NCBI GenBank assembly: GCA_900112325.1
Contig: FOLJ01000003.1
Coordinates: 248,001-312,000, forward strand
Source: Micromonospora sediminimaris
GTDB taxonomy: Bacteria; Actinomycetota; Actinomycetes; Mycobacteriales; Micromonosporaceae
DNA length: 64,000 nt
Direction of reading: 5' to 3'
Part shown: positions 52,595-61,363 of the stretch, piece after piece
Position numbering within the stretch: position 1 is the first letter of the stretch
Layout: every line of letters starts with the position of its first letter
Notes under the pieces: model-generated
Databases searched by the model: none
What the model was told of the DNA's origin: nothing
What the model saw: only the letters and a program-made list of their open reading frames with translations
Program-made: the position numbers and the translations under genes

Positions 52595-53671
52595 GTGAAC
52601 CGCAACGTGCTTTCGCGGCGCGTCCTTGCCGGCGTCGCGCTTGCCGCGCTCGCGCTTACCGGCTGTGGTAGCAACGACAACAGCTCGGAGCCGGGCGGCA
52701 GTGGCGGCGACGGCGCCTACGCCGACCTGTCCGGCGAGTTGAAGGCGTCGGGCGCCAGCTTCCCGGACGCTTACTACCAAGAGGTCGTCGAGGCCTTCAA
52801 GGCCGAGGCATCCGACGTGACGGTCACCTACAACGCGACCGGATCCGGCACCGGCAAGAAGCAGTTCGGTGAGGGCCTGGTCGACTTTGCCGGCACCGAC
52901 AGCCTGGTGAAGGACACCGACGGCGTGACCGCCGGTTCGTTCATGTACGTGCCGACGGTGGCGGCCCCGATCACGGTTTCCTACAACCTTGAGGGCGTCG
53001 ACAAGCTCCAGCTCAGCCCGGAGACGCTCGCCAAGATCTTCCAGACCGACATCAAGACCTGGGACGACGCGGCCGTCAAGGCCGACAACCCGGGTGTCGA
53101 GCTGCCCAACACGCCGATCACCGTCGCGCACCGTTCGGACGGTTCCGGCACCACCAGCAACTTCACCAAGTACCTCGACGCCGCGGCGGCGGGCACCTGG
53201 AAGCTGGGCAGCGGTGACACGGTGGCCTGGCCGGCCAGCACCCAGGGTGGCGAGAAGAACACCGGTGTCGCGCAGATCGTCAAGCAGACCAACGGCGCCG
53301 TCGGGTACGTCGACCTGAGCGACGCCAAGGCGACCGGCCTGAAGTTCGCCGCCATCAAGAACAAGGACGGCCAGTTCGTCGAGCCGTCCCTGGAGGGCAC
53401 CACCGCCGGCCTGGAAGGTGCCGAGGTCGCCGAGGACCTGAGCTACAACCCGCTCAACGCCGCCGGTGCCTCCGCCTATCCGATCACCGCGCCGACGTTC
53501 ATCATCGTCAAGACGTCCTACGACGACGCGAACAAGGCCGCGCTGGTCAAGGGCTTCCTCACCTACCTGCTCAACGACGGCCAGGAGCTGGCCGAGGAGG
53601 TCGACTTCGCACCGCTGCCGGCCTCCCTCAAGGAGAAGGCGCTGGCCCAGGTCGAGAAGATCCAGGGCTGA
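52595..53671 (+). CDS. pstS: phosphate ABC transporter substrate-binding lipoprotein PstS
   Basis: 358 residues. Lipoprotein signal with lipobox LTGC (about 18-21), Ser/Gly-rich linker, then PstS fold: LKASGASFPDAYYQEVVEAF (about 48-67), YNATGSGTGKKQF (about 80-92, phosphate-binding Ser/Gly loop), FAGTDSLV (about 98-105) and RSDGSGTTSNFTKYL (about 179-193). GTG 52595 is preferred because it gives a compact signal peptide; ATG 52568 is an alternative. Binds inorganic phosphate outside the membrane. Confidence 0.95.
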   Translation: MNRNVLSRRVLAGVALAALALTGCGSNDNSSEPGGSGGDGAYADLSGELKASGASFPDAYYQEVVEAFKAEASDVTVTYNATGSGTGKKQFGEGLVDFAGTDSLVKDTDGVTAGSFMYVPTVAAPITVSYNLEGVDKLQLSPETLAKIFQTDIKTWDDAAVKADNPGVELPNTPITVAHRSDGSGTTSNFTKYLDAAAAGTWKLGSGDTVAWPASTQGGEKNTGVAQIVKQTNGAVGYVDLSDAKATGLKFAAIKNKDGQFVEPSLEGTTAGLEGAEVAEDLSYNPLNAAGASAYPITAPTFIIVKTSYDDANKAALVKGFLTYLLNDGQELAEEVDFAPLPASLKEKALAQVEKIQG

Positions 53672-53702
53672 TCAAATCAAGATCGCTAGGGCGTTCCAGC
53701 TG

Positions 53703-53729
53703 GGGACGGGATCACGTCGATCCCGTCCC
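53703..53729. terminator. intercistronic hairpin between pstS and pstC
   Basis: Perfect 11-bp stem (53703-53713 with 53719-53729, arm GGGACGGGATC) and 5-nt loop. It probably attenuates readthrough or protects the pstS 3' end, giving more PstS than membrane components. Confidence 0.75.
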
Positions 53730-53756
53730 TAGCGGGGTACCTGAGCTGGAGTGAAG

Positions 53757-54749
53757 ATGACCTTGACGAACAATCCCCCCGCCGCCAAGCCGACGTTGAC
53801 CCAGCGCGGCAGCAGCGCCCTCGGCGACCGCGTCTTCTCCTGGTGGACGCTCGGCACCGGCCTGCTGGTGCTGGCCATCCTCGGGCTGATCCTCATCACC
53901 ACCGTCCGGGAGGCCTGGCCGGCGTTCGACGCGATGGGCCTGCGCTTCATCACCGAACGGGTCTGGGACCCGAACCCGGCCACCGGCGACGCCATCTTCG
54001 GCGCGCTGTCGTTCGCGTACGGCACCGCGGTCTCGTCGCTTATCGCGCTGTTGTTCGCGGTGCCGGTCTCGGTCGGCATCGCGCTGTTCCTCACCGAGCT
54101 GGCCCCGCGCCGGCTGCGCGGCCCCGCGGTGACCGTGATCGATCTGCTGGCCGCCGTGCCGTCGGTGGTCTTCGGGCTCTGGGGCATCCTGGTCGTGGCA
54201 CCCGCCCTGGTCCCGATCTACCAGTGGATGCATGACGTCTTCGGCGGCATCCCGCTGCTCGGCCGCCTCTTCGGCCCGGTGGGCAGCGGCCGGAACTTCA
54301 TGACCGCCGGCCTGATTCTCGCGATCATGGTCACGCCGATCATCACCTCGATCACCCGCGAGGTGTTCAGCACGGTGCCGCGTGCCGACAAGGACGCCGC
54401 CCTCGCCCTGGGCGCGACCCGCTGGGAGATGATCCGGGGCGCGGTCTTCCCGCACAGCTTCGGCGGGGTGGTCGGCGCGGTGATGCTCGGCCTGGGCCGG
54501 GCGATGGGCGAGACGATCGCGGTCGCGCTGGTCATCGGCGGCGCCACCAACATCACCGCCAACCTGTTCGCCCCCGGCAACTCGATGGCCGCCGTCATCG
54601 TGCAGCAGTTCGGCGAGTCCACCGGCACCTTCACCGCCGCGCTGATCGGTCTCGGCGTGGTGCTGTTCGCGATGACGGTGCTGATCAACGTGCTCGCCCA
54701 GGTGGTCGTCCGTCGGGCCGAGGCCCGGATGAAGGGAAGCGTCGCGTGA
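53757..54749 (+). CDS. pstC: phosphate ABC transporter permease PstC
   Basis: 330 residues with six membrane segments and the permease EAA-type loop DKDAALALGATRWEMIRGAVFP (split at about 213-234). ATG 53757 fits the GGAG at 53748-53751; a GTG at 53751 would have no spacing for it. Forms the PstCA channel. Overlaps pstA by 4 bp. Confidence 0.94.
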   Translation: MTLTNNPPAAKPTLTQRGSSALGDRVFSWWTLGTGLLVLAILGLILITTVREAWPAFDAMGLRFITERVWDPNPATGDAIFGALSFAYGTAVSSLIALLFAVPVSVGIALFLTELAPRRLRGPAVTVIDLLAAVPSVVFGLWGILVVAPALVPIYQWMHDVFGGIPLLGRLFGPVGSGRNFMTAGLILAIMVTPIITSITREVFSTVPRADKDAALALGATRWEMIRGAVFPHSFGGVVGAVMLGLGRAMGETIAVALVIGGATNITANLFAPGNSMAAVIVQQFGESTGTFTAALIGLGVVLFAMTVLINVLAQVVVRRAEARMKGSVA

Positions 54750-55660
54750 CTCTCACCGCACCACCCGCCGCCCGGCCGGCCGCCGGCGGGCCCGACCTGA
54801 CCCGGGCGGCGCTCTCCGGCCGCCGCCGGTTCACCAACCATCTCGCCACGGCGGCCATCTGGGTCGCCGTGCTGCTCGCCGTCATCCCGCTGGCGCTGGT
54901 GACCTACACCGTCCTCGCCAAGGGCGGTGGGGTGATGAGCCTGTCGTTCCTGAACGAGGACATTCCAAACTCCTACCGCCGCGAAGGTGGTGGGATGGGC
55001 CCGGCGATCGTCGGCACGTTGCTCATCACCGGGATGGCCGCCCTGATGGCGATCCCGCTCGGCGTCTTCGGCGCGATCTACCTCAACGAGTACGGCAAGC
55101 AGCGGCCGTTGGCCCGGGTCATCCGGCTGATGTCCGACGTGATGACCGGCGTGCCGTCGATCGTGATGGGCCTGTTCATCTACATCTCCTGGGTGCTGCT
55201 CGTCGGTGAGCAGACCGGCTTCGCCGGCGCGCTGGCGTTGGCCTGTCTGATGTTGCCGGTGGTCATCCGGAGCAGCGAGGAGATGCTCCGGCTGGTCCCC
55301 GACGAGCTGCGGCAGGCGAGCATGGCGCTCGGCGCCCGCAAGTGGAAGACCACCCTGACCGTGGTGCTGCCGGCGGCGATCTCGGGGATCACCAGCGGCT
55401 CGCTGCTGGCCGTCGCCCGTGCGGCCGGTGAGACCGCCCCGATCATCATCGTCACCGGCATCGTCTTCTCGCCCAACTGGAACCTCTTCGACGGCTCCAA
55501 CACGGCGTTGCCGGCGCAGATCTTCCGTAATGCCAGCCAGCCCTTCCCGGCCGCACAGGACCGGGCCTGGGGTGCGGCGCTGACGCTCATCGTGATCGTG
55601 CTCGGCTTCACGATCATCGCCCGTTTCATCTCCAGCCGGTTCGCCATCAAGGAGCGCTGA
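54746..55660 (+). CDS. pstA: phosphate ABC transporter permease PstA
   Basis: 304 residues from GTG 54746. Six membrane segments, EAA loop [24 protein letters not shown] (split at about 187-210), and [11 protein letters not shown] (about 229-239), which is characteristic of PstA. Partner of PstC. pstB begins one base after the stop. Confidence 0.94.
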   Translation: MTLTAPPAARPAAGGPDLTRAALSGRRRFTNHLATAAIWVAVLLAVIPLALVTYTVLAKGGGVMSLSFLNEDIPNSYRREGGGMGPAIVGTLLITGMAALMAIPLGVFGAIYLNEYGKQRPLARVIRLMSDVMTGVPSIVMGLFIYISWVLLVGEQTGFAGALALACLMLPVVIRSSEEMLRLVPDELRQASMALGARKWKTTLTVVLPAAISGITSGSLLAVARAAGETAPIIIVTGIVFSPNWNLFDGSNTALPAQIFRNASQPFPAAQDRAWGAALTLIVIVLGFTIIARFISSRFAIKER

Positions 55661-55661
55661 C

Positions 55662-56525
55662 ATGGCCAGCAACGACACCAACCTCACCACCCGCCCGTCC
55701 GTGGCGGTGCACGCTCCCGGCACCACCGTCTCCGGCGCGGACTCCGCCAACGCGTCAGTGATGCAGCTGCGCGACGTCAGCGTCTACTACGGCAGCTACG
55801 AGGCGGTCCGCGGCACCACGATGCCGATCCAGCAGAACCAGGTCACCGCGATGATCGGGCCCTCCGGCTGCGGCAAGTCGACGGTGTTGCGGGCGCTCAA
55901 CCGGATGAACGACCCGATCCCGGGCGCCCGGGTCAGCGGCGACGTTCTCTTCCACGGCCAGGACCTGTACGCCAAGGACGTCGACCCGATCCAGGTGCGC
56001 CGCCGCATCGGCATGGTGTTCCAGAAGCCCAACCCGTTTCCCAAGTCCATCTACGACAACGTGGCGTACGGGTTGCGGATCAACGGCATCAAGGGTCGCC
56101 TCGACGACCACGTCGAGGAGGCCCTGACCAAGGCCGCGCTCTGGGACGAGGTCAAGGACAAGCTGCGCAAGAGCGCTCTGGCGCTCTCCGGCGGCCAGCA
56201 GCAGCGGCTCTGCATCGCCCGGACGATCGCCGTCAAGCCCGAGGTGATCCTGATGGACGAGCCCTGCTCGGCCCTCGACCCGATCGCCACGGCGAAGATC
56301 GAGGATCTGATCTTCGAGCTGACGAACGACTACACCATCGTCATCGTCACCCACAACATGCAGCAGGCGGCCCGGGTCAGCCACTACACCGCGTTCTTCA
56401 CCGCCGAGGTGGACGAGGCGCAGGAGCGGCACGGGCGGCTCGTCGAGTTCAGCCAGACCGGCAAGTTGTTCACCAACCCCGCCGACAAGCGTACGGAGGA
56501 CTACATCACCGGTCGCTTCGGCTGA
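55662..56525 (+). CDS. pstB: phosphate ABC transporter ATPase PstB
   Basis: 287 residues. Walker [21 protein letters not shown] (about 66-85), [18 protein letters not shown] (about 123-140, typical of PstB), signature [13 protein letters not shown] (about 176-188), Walker [20 protein letters not shown] (about 198-216), and H-loop [13 protein letters not shown]. It has a 25-residue extra N-terminus. It powers phosphate import and ends the operon. Confidence 0.96.
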   Translation: MASNDTNLTTRPSVAVHAPGTTVSGADSANASVMQLRDVSVYYGSYEAVRGTTMPIQQNQVTAMIGPSGCGKSTVLRALNRMNDPIPGARVSGDVLFHGQDLYAKDVDPIQVRRRIGMVFQKPNPFPKSIYDNVAYGLRINGIKGRLDDHVEEALTKAALWDEVKDKLRKSALALSGGQQQRLCIARTIAVKPEVILMDEPCSALDPIATAKIEDLIFELTNDYTIVIVTHNMQQAARVSHYTAFFTAEVDEAQERHGRLVEFSQTGKLFTNPADKRTEDYITGRFG

Positions 56526-56545
56526 GGCCGAACGCGACGGTCGGC

Positions 56546-56577
56546 GGTGGGTCGCCGTTGGGCAAGGGTGACCCACC
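56546..56577. terminator. hairpin after pstB
   Basis: GGTGGGTC (56546-56553) pairs with GACCCACC (56570-56577) across a 16-nt loop, 21 bp beyond the pstB stop. The loop is long and there is no U-tract. Confidence 0.45.
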
Positions 56578-56704
56578 GGGAGTGGCTGGCTCGTCGTGAG
56601 CCCAGCCGCGTCCGGCCGACCGTCGCCGACCTGTAGTGCGGGGGATCGCCCTGCGCGACCGAGGGTGTCGCGGCGGGCCTGAACTGAACCGGAGCCGGTG
56701 TGCG

Positions 56705-57454
56705 ATGAACAATCTCGTCGAGGCCACCAGGGGTGACCATCGATCCGACGGGCGTTTCGTGCTGCTCGTGGTGGACGACGACGAGAGCGTCGGTGCCGCG
56801 TTGGTCGCCCAGCTGGCCGACCACCGGGTACGCGGCCACCACTTCGCGCACGCCGCCGAGGCGCTGCTGGCCGCCGGGGCACTGCAACCGGACGCGGCCG
56901 TGGTCGCCGCCGGTCTGTCCACGATGAGCTGCACCGAGTTGGTGCGGCTGCTCGCCAGTCGGGCCGGCATCCCCACGGTGGTCGGGGTCGGTGACGAGGA
57001 CGGTGGGGTGGCCGCCGCCGCGCTCAAGGCCGGTGCCACGGCGTGCGTCCGGCGTCCCTACCGGCCCGAGGAGGTCCTGCCGCTCCTGCGGGCCATCCGC
57101 CCGGAGACCTCCGGTGCCCTCGATCCACCCATCGAGTTGGGCGGGTTGCGGGTGGACCCGGCGACGTTCGAGGTGAGTCTGGACGGCCGGACGGTGGCCC
57201 TGCCCTTGAAGGAGTTCCGGCTGCTCTACTTCTTCATGACGCACGCGGAGCGGACGGTCACCCGCGAACAACTGCTCGCCGCCGTCTGGGGTGGCATCTC
57301 CGACGACACGTCGAACACCCTGACCGTGCACATCAAACGGCTGCGTCGGCGACTGGCGCTGGACGGCGACCAGGCACCGATGATCGTGACCGTACGCGGC
57401 CTGGGCTACCGTTTCGTGCCCGCCCAGGCCACGGCAACGCCGACGACGTCGTGA
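56705..57454 (+). CDS. OmpR/PhoB-like response regulator without phospho-acceptor
   Basis: 249 residues. The receiver keeps the acidic pocket (LLVVDDDESVG, about 19-29) but where the phosphorylated Asp belongs it reads AAVVAAGLSTM (about 62-72), and the conserved Lys-Pro is Arg-Pro (RRPYRPEEV, about 118-126). The winged helix is normal: LPLKEFRLLYFFMTHAERTVTREQLLAAVWG (split at about 162-192), TVHIKRLRRRL and VRGLGYRF. It should bind DNA without classical phosphorylation. The position just after pstB suggests a link to phosphate control. Confidence 0.87.
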   Translation: MNNLVEATRGDHRSDGRFVLLVVDDDESVGAALVAQLADHRVRGHHFAHAAEALLAAGALQPDAAVVAAGLSTMSCTELVRLLASRAGIPTVVGVGDEDGGVAAAALKAGATACVRRPYRPEEVLPLLRAIRPETSGALDPPIELGGLRVDPATFEVSLDGRTVALPLKEFRLLYFFMTHAERTVTREQLLAAVWGGISDDTSNTLTVHIKRLRRRLALDGDQAPMIVTVRGLGYRFVPAQATATPTTS

Positions 57455-58002
57455 ACATGCCGGCGCTGCCGTCGTACCCGCCGTCGGGGACACCGACGGA
57501 GGGGATGGTGCTGGTGGCGGTCCCGCTGGCGTACGTCCCGCACGTGGCCCGGCTGCTGGCCGACCTCGACGCCCGGCACCGGGTGGGGCCGGTGCCCCGT
57601 CGGCGGGCCGACCCGACGCCCCACCCGGCGGAGTCGGACTGGACGGTCGAGGATCTGCGTCGGCTCAGCCAGGGGCGCAGTGCCACCCATCGGACGGTCG
57701 CCGCCGTGCTCGACGCGCTCGCCGCCGAGCCGGAGCGGCTGTTCACGGTGGCGGACCTGGCCGAGGCCACGGGACGGCCCCGCAAGAAGATCATCGGTGC
57801 GATGGCGGGGTTGACCCGGCTGCTCAAGGCCCACTACGACTACGCCGGCCGGGGGTTTCCGTTCGACCGAATGCCCGGGCGGCCGGAGGCCCCTCGGGAG
57901 CTGTGCTACACGATGGACCGGGTACGCGCCGCACGTTGGCGCGAGGCACAGCATCGCGGCCCCGAGACAGCCGGGAAAGTCGGCGCGCAGCCGGACCTGT
58001 GA
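57451..58002 (+). CDS. winged-helix protein, DUF6416-like
   Basis: 183 residues from GTG 57451 (overlapping the regulator stop by 4 bp; ATG 57457 is an alternative). N-terminal beta-alpha region MVLVAVPLAYVPHVARLLADL, linker, WTVEDLRRLSQ, then a helix-turn-helix (FTVADLAEATGRPRKKIIGAM, about 95-115) with LLKAHYDYAGRGFPF and a C-terminal YTMDRVRAARWRE. I recall this as DUF6416. Coupling suggests that it works with the pseudo-receiver regulator. Confidence 0.7.
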   Translation: MNMPALPSYPPSGTPTEGMVLVAVPLAYVPHVARLLADLDARHRVGPVPRRRADPTPHPAESDWTVEDLRRLSQGRSATHRTVAAVLDALAAEPERLFTVADLAEATGRPRKKIIGAMAGLTRLLKAHYDYAGRGFPFDRMPGRPEAPRELCYTMDRVRAARWREAQHRGPETAGKVGAQPDL

Positions 58003-58020
58003 CCAGCCGGCCGGCGTGAT

Positions 58021-58479
58021 TCAGCTCCCGGCGACGTGGGTGGCCGCGGCGCATCGGTTTCCGGCAGCGGCCTCCAGCCGGCGGACCTGCTCGATCACCG
58101 CCACCACGACGGCGTGTCCCTCCGGCGACAGGCGGGCGTCGACCAGCCGCCGGGCCACCTGCCGGAGGTACGGGTCGGCAAGCAGCTGGACGAGGTCGTC
58201 GTCGGGTAGCTCCCGATCGATCGGTCGACCGGTGAAGAACGAGGGCGGACGATCAAAGAAGGCGGCTATCGCCTCCACCACGGATCGCCGCGGGTCCGGT
58301 GCTCGTCCCTGGCGCAGGTTGTTGAGATGGGTGTGGGAGATGCGGCAGCCGCGCCGGGTCAACTCGGCGGCGACATGGCGGACGCTGTACGGCTTGCCGG
58401 TCGGGTCCGAGGTGGTTCGGAACAGCCAGTCGAGACGCTCGGCGAAGGTCTCGCCGGGGTGGTGCGGCTCCTCAGGCAT
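58021..58479 (-). CDS. EspR-like XRE regulator
   Basis: 152 residues. FAERLDWLFRTTSDPTGKPYSVRHVAAEL (split over about 12-40), then HTH with ISHTHLNNLRQGRAPDPRRSVVEAIAAFF (split at about 47-75), and a C-terminal helical dimer region (LRQVARRLVDARLSPEGHAVVVAVIEQVRRLEAA). Layout and spacing match mycobacterial EspR, a nucleoid-associated regulator of ESX-1. An orphan eccB in the window is the only ESX link. ATG 58479 with GGAGG. Confidence 0.8.
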   Translation of the reverse strand: MPEEPHHPGETFAERLDWLFRTTSDPTGKPYSVRHVAAELTRRGCRISHTHLNNLRQGRAPDPRRSVVEAIAAFFDRPPSFFTGRPIDRELPDDDLVQLLADPYLRQVARRLVDARLSPEGHAVVVAVIEQVRRLEAAAGNRCAAATHVAGS

Positions 58480-58859
58480 GGAGGCTCCTCGCACGGCGGA
58501 ACACCATATTTACACGAGGGCTGGACATGGCATCCAGCATTGACAGGACTCCTAACTGTACGCGTACGATGGCATTCGCCTGGCAACCCCAGCGGCCGGA
58601 CAGCTCCGGCCCGGCGGGTTGCCAGCATGGTCTTTCGGGCAGGCACACGTGGTGGCGAACGGGGGCGCGACGTGTGCATGCGAGCCGTACCCGGCGGCCG
58701 AGGGACCTCCGGGCGGCGCTCGTCCCGCCGGCCTCGCACCTGGTCGGTTCCTGGCGGGCCCGCCCGGTCACCGCACGGGACCGCCCCGAGCACCCGGGGC
58801 GGGCGTTTGTCAGGTGTCGGCGGGGGTAACCAGCGCGGCGCTGACGACAGGAGGGCGCC
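58480..58859 (+). promoter_or_regulatory. 380-bp divergent region with promoter and structured leader
   Basis: No convincing gene. Seen: GCTGGA-N7-TCCAGC operator-like repeat (58520-58538), TTGACA (58540-58545) and TACGAT (58565-58570) with a 19-nt spacer, a nested hairpin at 58580-58625 (outer 10-bp stem, inner 7-bp stem, CAGC loop), a second hairpin 58643-58650/58670-58677, and a stem (58836-58841/58855-58860) that places the AGGAGGG of the next gene in its loop. Could be a long regulatory leader or a small RNA. Confidence 0.5.
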
Positions 58860-59216
58860 GTGCGGTTTCCGCTGTTCGTCGCCGCGGTGTCCCGTCGATC
58901 CGGGCTGGCGCCCGAACCCGCGGCCAGCGTCGCGCGCGCGGTGCTACAGACCGTCGTGGAGCGGATGACCGGCTCCCCGTCGACCGACCCGACCGGGTAC
59001 CTGCCGACCGAGCTGACCGACGCGGTGTCGCCGGGCGAGCCGGCGGACTTCCTCCGCCGGGTCGGTGAGCGGGCCGGAGTCGACGAGGGTACGGCGGCCG
59101 CCGGGGCCGCGGCCGTGTTCGCCACCCTGCGCGAGACGGTGACCGTCGGCGAGTTCCAGGAGATGGTGGCGCGACTGCACGCGGCCGGCGGTGGCACTGA
59201 CCCGATCGTCGGGTGA
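58860..59216 (+). CDS. DUF2267 domain protein
   Basis: 118 residues from GTG 58860 with AGGAGGG. Two half-domains of the DUF2267 pattern: FVAAVSRRSGLAPEPAASVARAVLQTVVERM (split over about 6-36) and DFLRRVGERAGVDEGTAAAGAAAVFATLRETV (split at about 62-93) with LPTELTDAV between. Function unknown; homologues occur in stress and envelope contexts. The start codon is part of a predicted leader stem. Confidence 0.75.
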   Translation: MRFPLFVAAVSRRSGLAPEPAASVARAVLQTVVERMTGSPSTDPTGYLPTELTDAVSPGEPADFLRRVGERAGVDEGTAAAGAAAVFATLRETVTVGEFQEMVARLHAAGGGTDPIVG

Positions 59217-59293
59217 GGCGCGGCCGGCACCCGGCGGCTCGTGGCGCACTCCCTGCCGGCCGGGGGACCGGTGGCAGCGGATAGGCTGCCGCC

Positions 59294-59776
59294 GTGGCAG
59301 GTCTGTTCAGGAGCATGGCGTCCCGTGTCGGCGCGGTCATCCCGAGGCCGCGCGCGGCCGGTCCGTCCCCGGCGCGGCTCGCGCGACGGCGTCAGGTCAG
59401 CGCGTTGCAGCGCCGCGAGTTGTCGTACGCCCCGGAGCCCGACGGCCAGGCCGACCCGGGGGAGATCGTCTGGACCTGGGTGTCCTACGAGGACGACCCT
59501 CGCCAGGGCAAGGACCGGCCGGTGCTGGTGGTGGGCCGGCACAGCCGGACGCTGTTCGGGCTGATGCTCTCCAGCCAGCAGGACCGCCACGGCGACCGGC
59601 ACTGGCTGGCCCTGGGGCCGGGCGACTGGGACCGTGACCGGCGGCCGAGCTGGGTGCGCCTGGACCGGGTGCTGACCATGCGGGAGGACAGCATCCGGCG
59701 CGAGGGCGCGGTGCTGGACCGGGCCCGGTTCGACCGGGTGGGTCAGGCCCTGCGCGCCGGGTACGGCTGGCGCTGA
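59294..59776 (+). CDS. orphan PemK/MazF family toxin-like protein
   Basis: 160 residues from GTG 59294. After a basic 45-residue N-terminal extension: DPGEIVWTWVSYEDDPRQGKDRPVLVVGR (split at about 53-81), LFGLMLSSQQDR (about 86-97), WVRLDRVLTMREDSIRREGAVLD (split at about 118-140). This is the PemK/MazF SH3-like RNase fold. There is no antitoxin-like gene upstream or downstream, and this long-N-terminus group is usually solitary in actinobacteria, so it may not act as a classic toxin. Confidence 0.8.
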   Translation: MAGLFRSMASRVGAVIPRPRAAGPSPARLARRRQVSALQRRELSYAPEPDGQADPGEIVWTWVSYEDDPRQGKDRPVLVVGRHSRTLFGLMLSSQQDRHGDRHWLALGPGDWDRDRRPSWVRLDRVLTMREDSIRREGAVLDRARFDRVGQALRAGYGWR

Positions 59777-59856
59777 CCGACCGGTCCCGGCGGTTCCGCA
59801 CGGAGCCGGTGGCGTGCGCTGCAGCGCCGGTGAGGTGCGCCGTGGGACCGTTGGCC

Positions 59857-60507
59857 TCAGCCGGATCGCTGGGCCGGGTCGACCGCGGCGTCGCGGGCGT
59901 CCGGCGGCGGGTACGGCTGTTCGGCGAGCAGCCGCGCCAGGTGGGCGCTGTTGAGCGCCAACGCCTTCGTCGCCCGTCCGGTGGTGTCGGGCTTCGGGCG
60001 CGCGTCGATGTAGTCGGTCTTGTGCAGCGCCTCGCCGACCCAGTACGTCGCGCCGGCCGCCGGGCAGGTGAAGCCGACCTCGTTGAGCGCCTGCTGCACC
60101 TGCCCGATCGTGTGGTGCGCGCCGTCCTCGTTGCCGACCACCGCCACCGCGGCGACCTTGCCGTAGGTGAGCAGCCGACCCTGGTCGTCGGTCTCGCTGA
60201 GCTCGGCGTCGAGGCGTTCCAGGACCATCTTGCACACGCTTGACGGCTGGCCGAGCCAGATCGGCGTGGCGATCACGAGGATCTGTGCGGCCATCAGCTT
60301 CGCGCGGATCTGCGGCCAGGCGTCGCCATGCCCCTCGTCGGTTGAGACACCGAAGCGAACGTCGTGGTCCACCACCCGGATCAGTTCGCCGGTGACCCCC
60401 TGCTCGCCGAGAGCGTCGAGCACCTCCCGGCCCAGCACCTCGGAGCTGGACCGGGCAGGGGAGCGTTTGAGGGTGCAGTTGAGGATCAACGCCCGGATGT
60501 CTGCCAT
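59857..60507 (-). CDS. flavodoxin family NAD(P)H-dependent oxidoreductase
   Basis: 216 residues. LILNCTLKRSPARSSSEVLG (about 6-25, FMN phosphate region), ILVIATPIWLGQPSSVCKMVLERLDAEL (split at about 75-102) and VAAVAVVGNEDGAHHTIGQVQQALNEVGF (split over about 116-144), as in NADPH-dependent FMN reductases. GGAGGG upstream of ATG 60507. Probably a cytoplasmic quinone- or FMN-reductase-type enzyme. Confidence 0.85.
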   Translation of the reverse strand: MADIRALILNCTLKRSPARSSSEVLGREVLDALGEQGVTGELIRVVDHDVRFGVSTDEGHGDAWPQIRAKLMAAQILVIATPIWLGQPSSVCKMVLERLDAELSETDDQGRLLTYGKVAAVAVVGNEDGAHHTIGQVQQALNEVGFTCPAAGATYWVGEALHKTDYIDARPKPDTTGRATKALALNSAHLARLLAEQPYPPPDARDAAVDPAQRSG

Positions 60508-60597
60508 GACCTTCCCTCCGCCGTACGAGCCTGATCCCGGCGGAGTACCCACCTGTGGACCGGTGACGCCCGGGCCGGGGCCGCAACCGGGGTGGCG

Positions 60598-61251
60598 TCA
60601 GCACTCGGCGAGGTACGCGGTGTCGTGCAGAGCCCGGCCCGTTCGGCCACTGCCGAGCGCCTTGGCCTCGTACATCGCCGCGTCGGCGCGGTTGAGCGCC
60701 TCGGTGAGCTGGCTGTCCTGCACGGGTGCCAGACCGACCGAGGCGGTCACCCGGAGGGTGACGGCGCCCATCGGGATCGGGGCGGCCAGCATGTCGTACA
60801 GCCGCCGGGTCGCGTGGTCGATCCACCGTCGGTCGAGGGTCGGGCTGGTCAGCAGCCCGGCGAACTCGTCACCGCCGAGGCGGGCCACCAGGTTGTCACC
60901 GGCGAAGGTGGCCAGTCGTTCGGCGACGCTCACCAGCACCTGATCGCCTGCGGCGTGTCCGTACCGGTCGTTGATCTGCTTGAAGTCGTCGATGTCGAGG
61001 ACCACGGCGATCAGGTGGCAGCCGGAGCGGTCGGTGAGCAGCGTCGCGGCGAGCCGGTAGAAGGCCCGCCGGTTCGGTAGACCGGTAAGCGGGTCGTGGC
61101 TGGCGGCGTGCCGCTCGGCGGTGAGTTCCGCCTGAAGACGCCCGATCTCCGCCTCCGCCCGCACGGCCCGGCGTCCCAACTGCCAGGAGGAGAGCAACGC
61201 TCCTGCGGCGCAGATGCCGGACGCGACGGTCAGCGGATCCGGCACCACCAT
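60598..61251 (-). CDS. diguanylate cyclase (GGDEF)
   Basis: 217 residues from ATG 61251. A short N-terminal hydrophobic helix (about 6-26), a coiled coil (RAEAEIGRLQAELTAERHAA), then GGDEF domain: HDPLTGLPNRRAF (about 53-65), VVLDIDDFKQINDRYGHAAGD (split at about 83-103), catalytic LGGDEFAGLL (about 122-131), and ADAAMYEAKALG. The active-site GGDEF is intact, so c-di-GMP synthesis is expected. No RxxD inhibitory site is evident. Confidence 0.92.
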   Translation of the reverse strand: MVVPDPLTVASGICAAGALLSSWQLGRRAVRAEAEIGRLQAELTAERHAASHDPLTGLPNRRAFYRLAATLLTDRSGCHLIAVVLDIDDFKQINDRYGHAAGDQVLVSVAERLATFAGDNLVARLGGDEFAGLLTSPTLDRRWIDHATRRLYDMLAAPIPMGAVTLRVTASVGLAPVQDSQLTEALNRADAAMYEAKALGSGRTGRALHDTAYLAEC

Positions 61252-61363
61252 CTCCCTTCTCCGCGACACACGTCTGGCACCGATCGGCCGACGCTGCCAG
61301 ACACCTCGTTTCCCCTGATGGTTGTCAGGTTCGCGGGACAGAACGTGAGCAGGTAGGCGTCAC

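Noticed and set aside
57451..57457. ATG 57457 as start of the DUF6416-like gene
   Set aside because: Kept only as an alternative. The GTG at 57451 forms the GTGA overlap seen repeatedly in this genome, but the two cannot be separated from sequence alone.
58472..60826. A 784-codon frame across five genes
   Set aside because: Crosses genes on both strands with known families and translates to Arg/Pro/Ala-rich sequence only.
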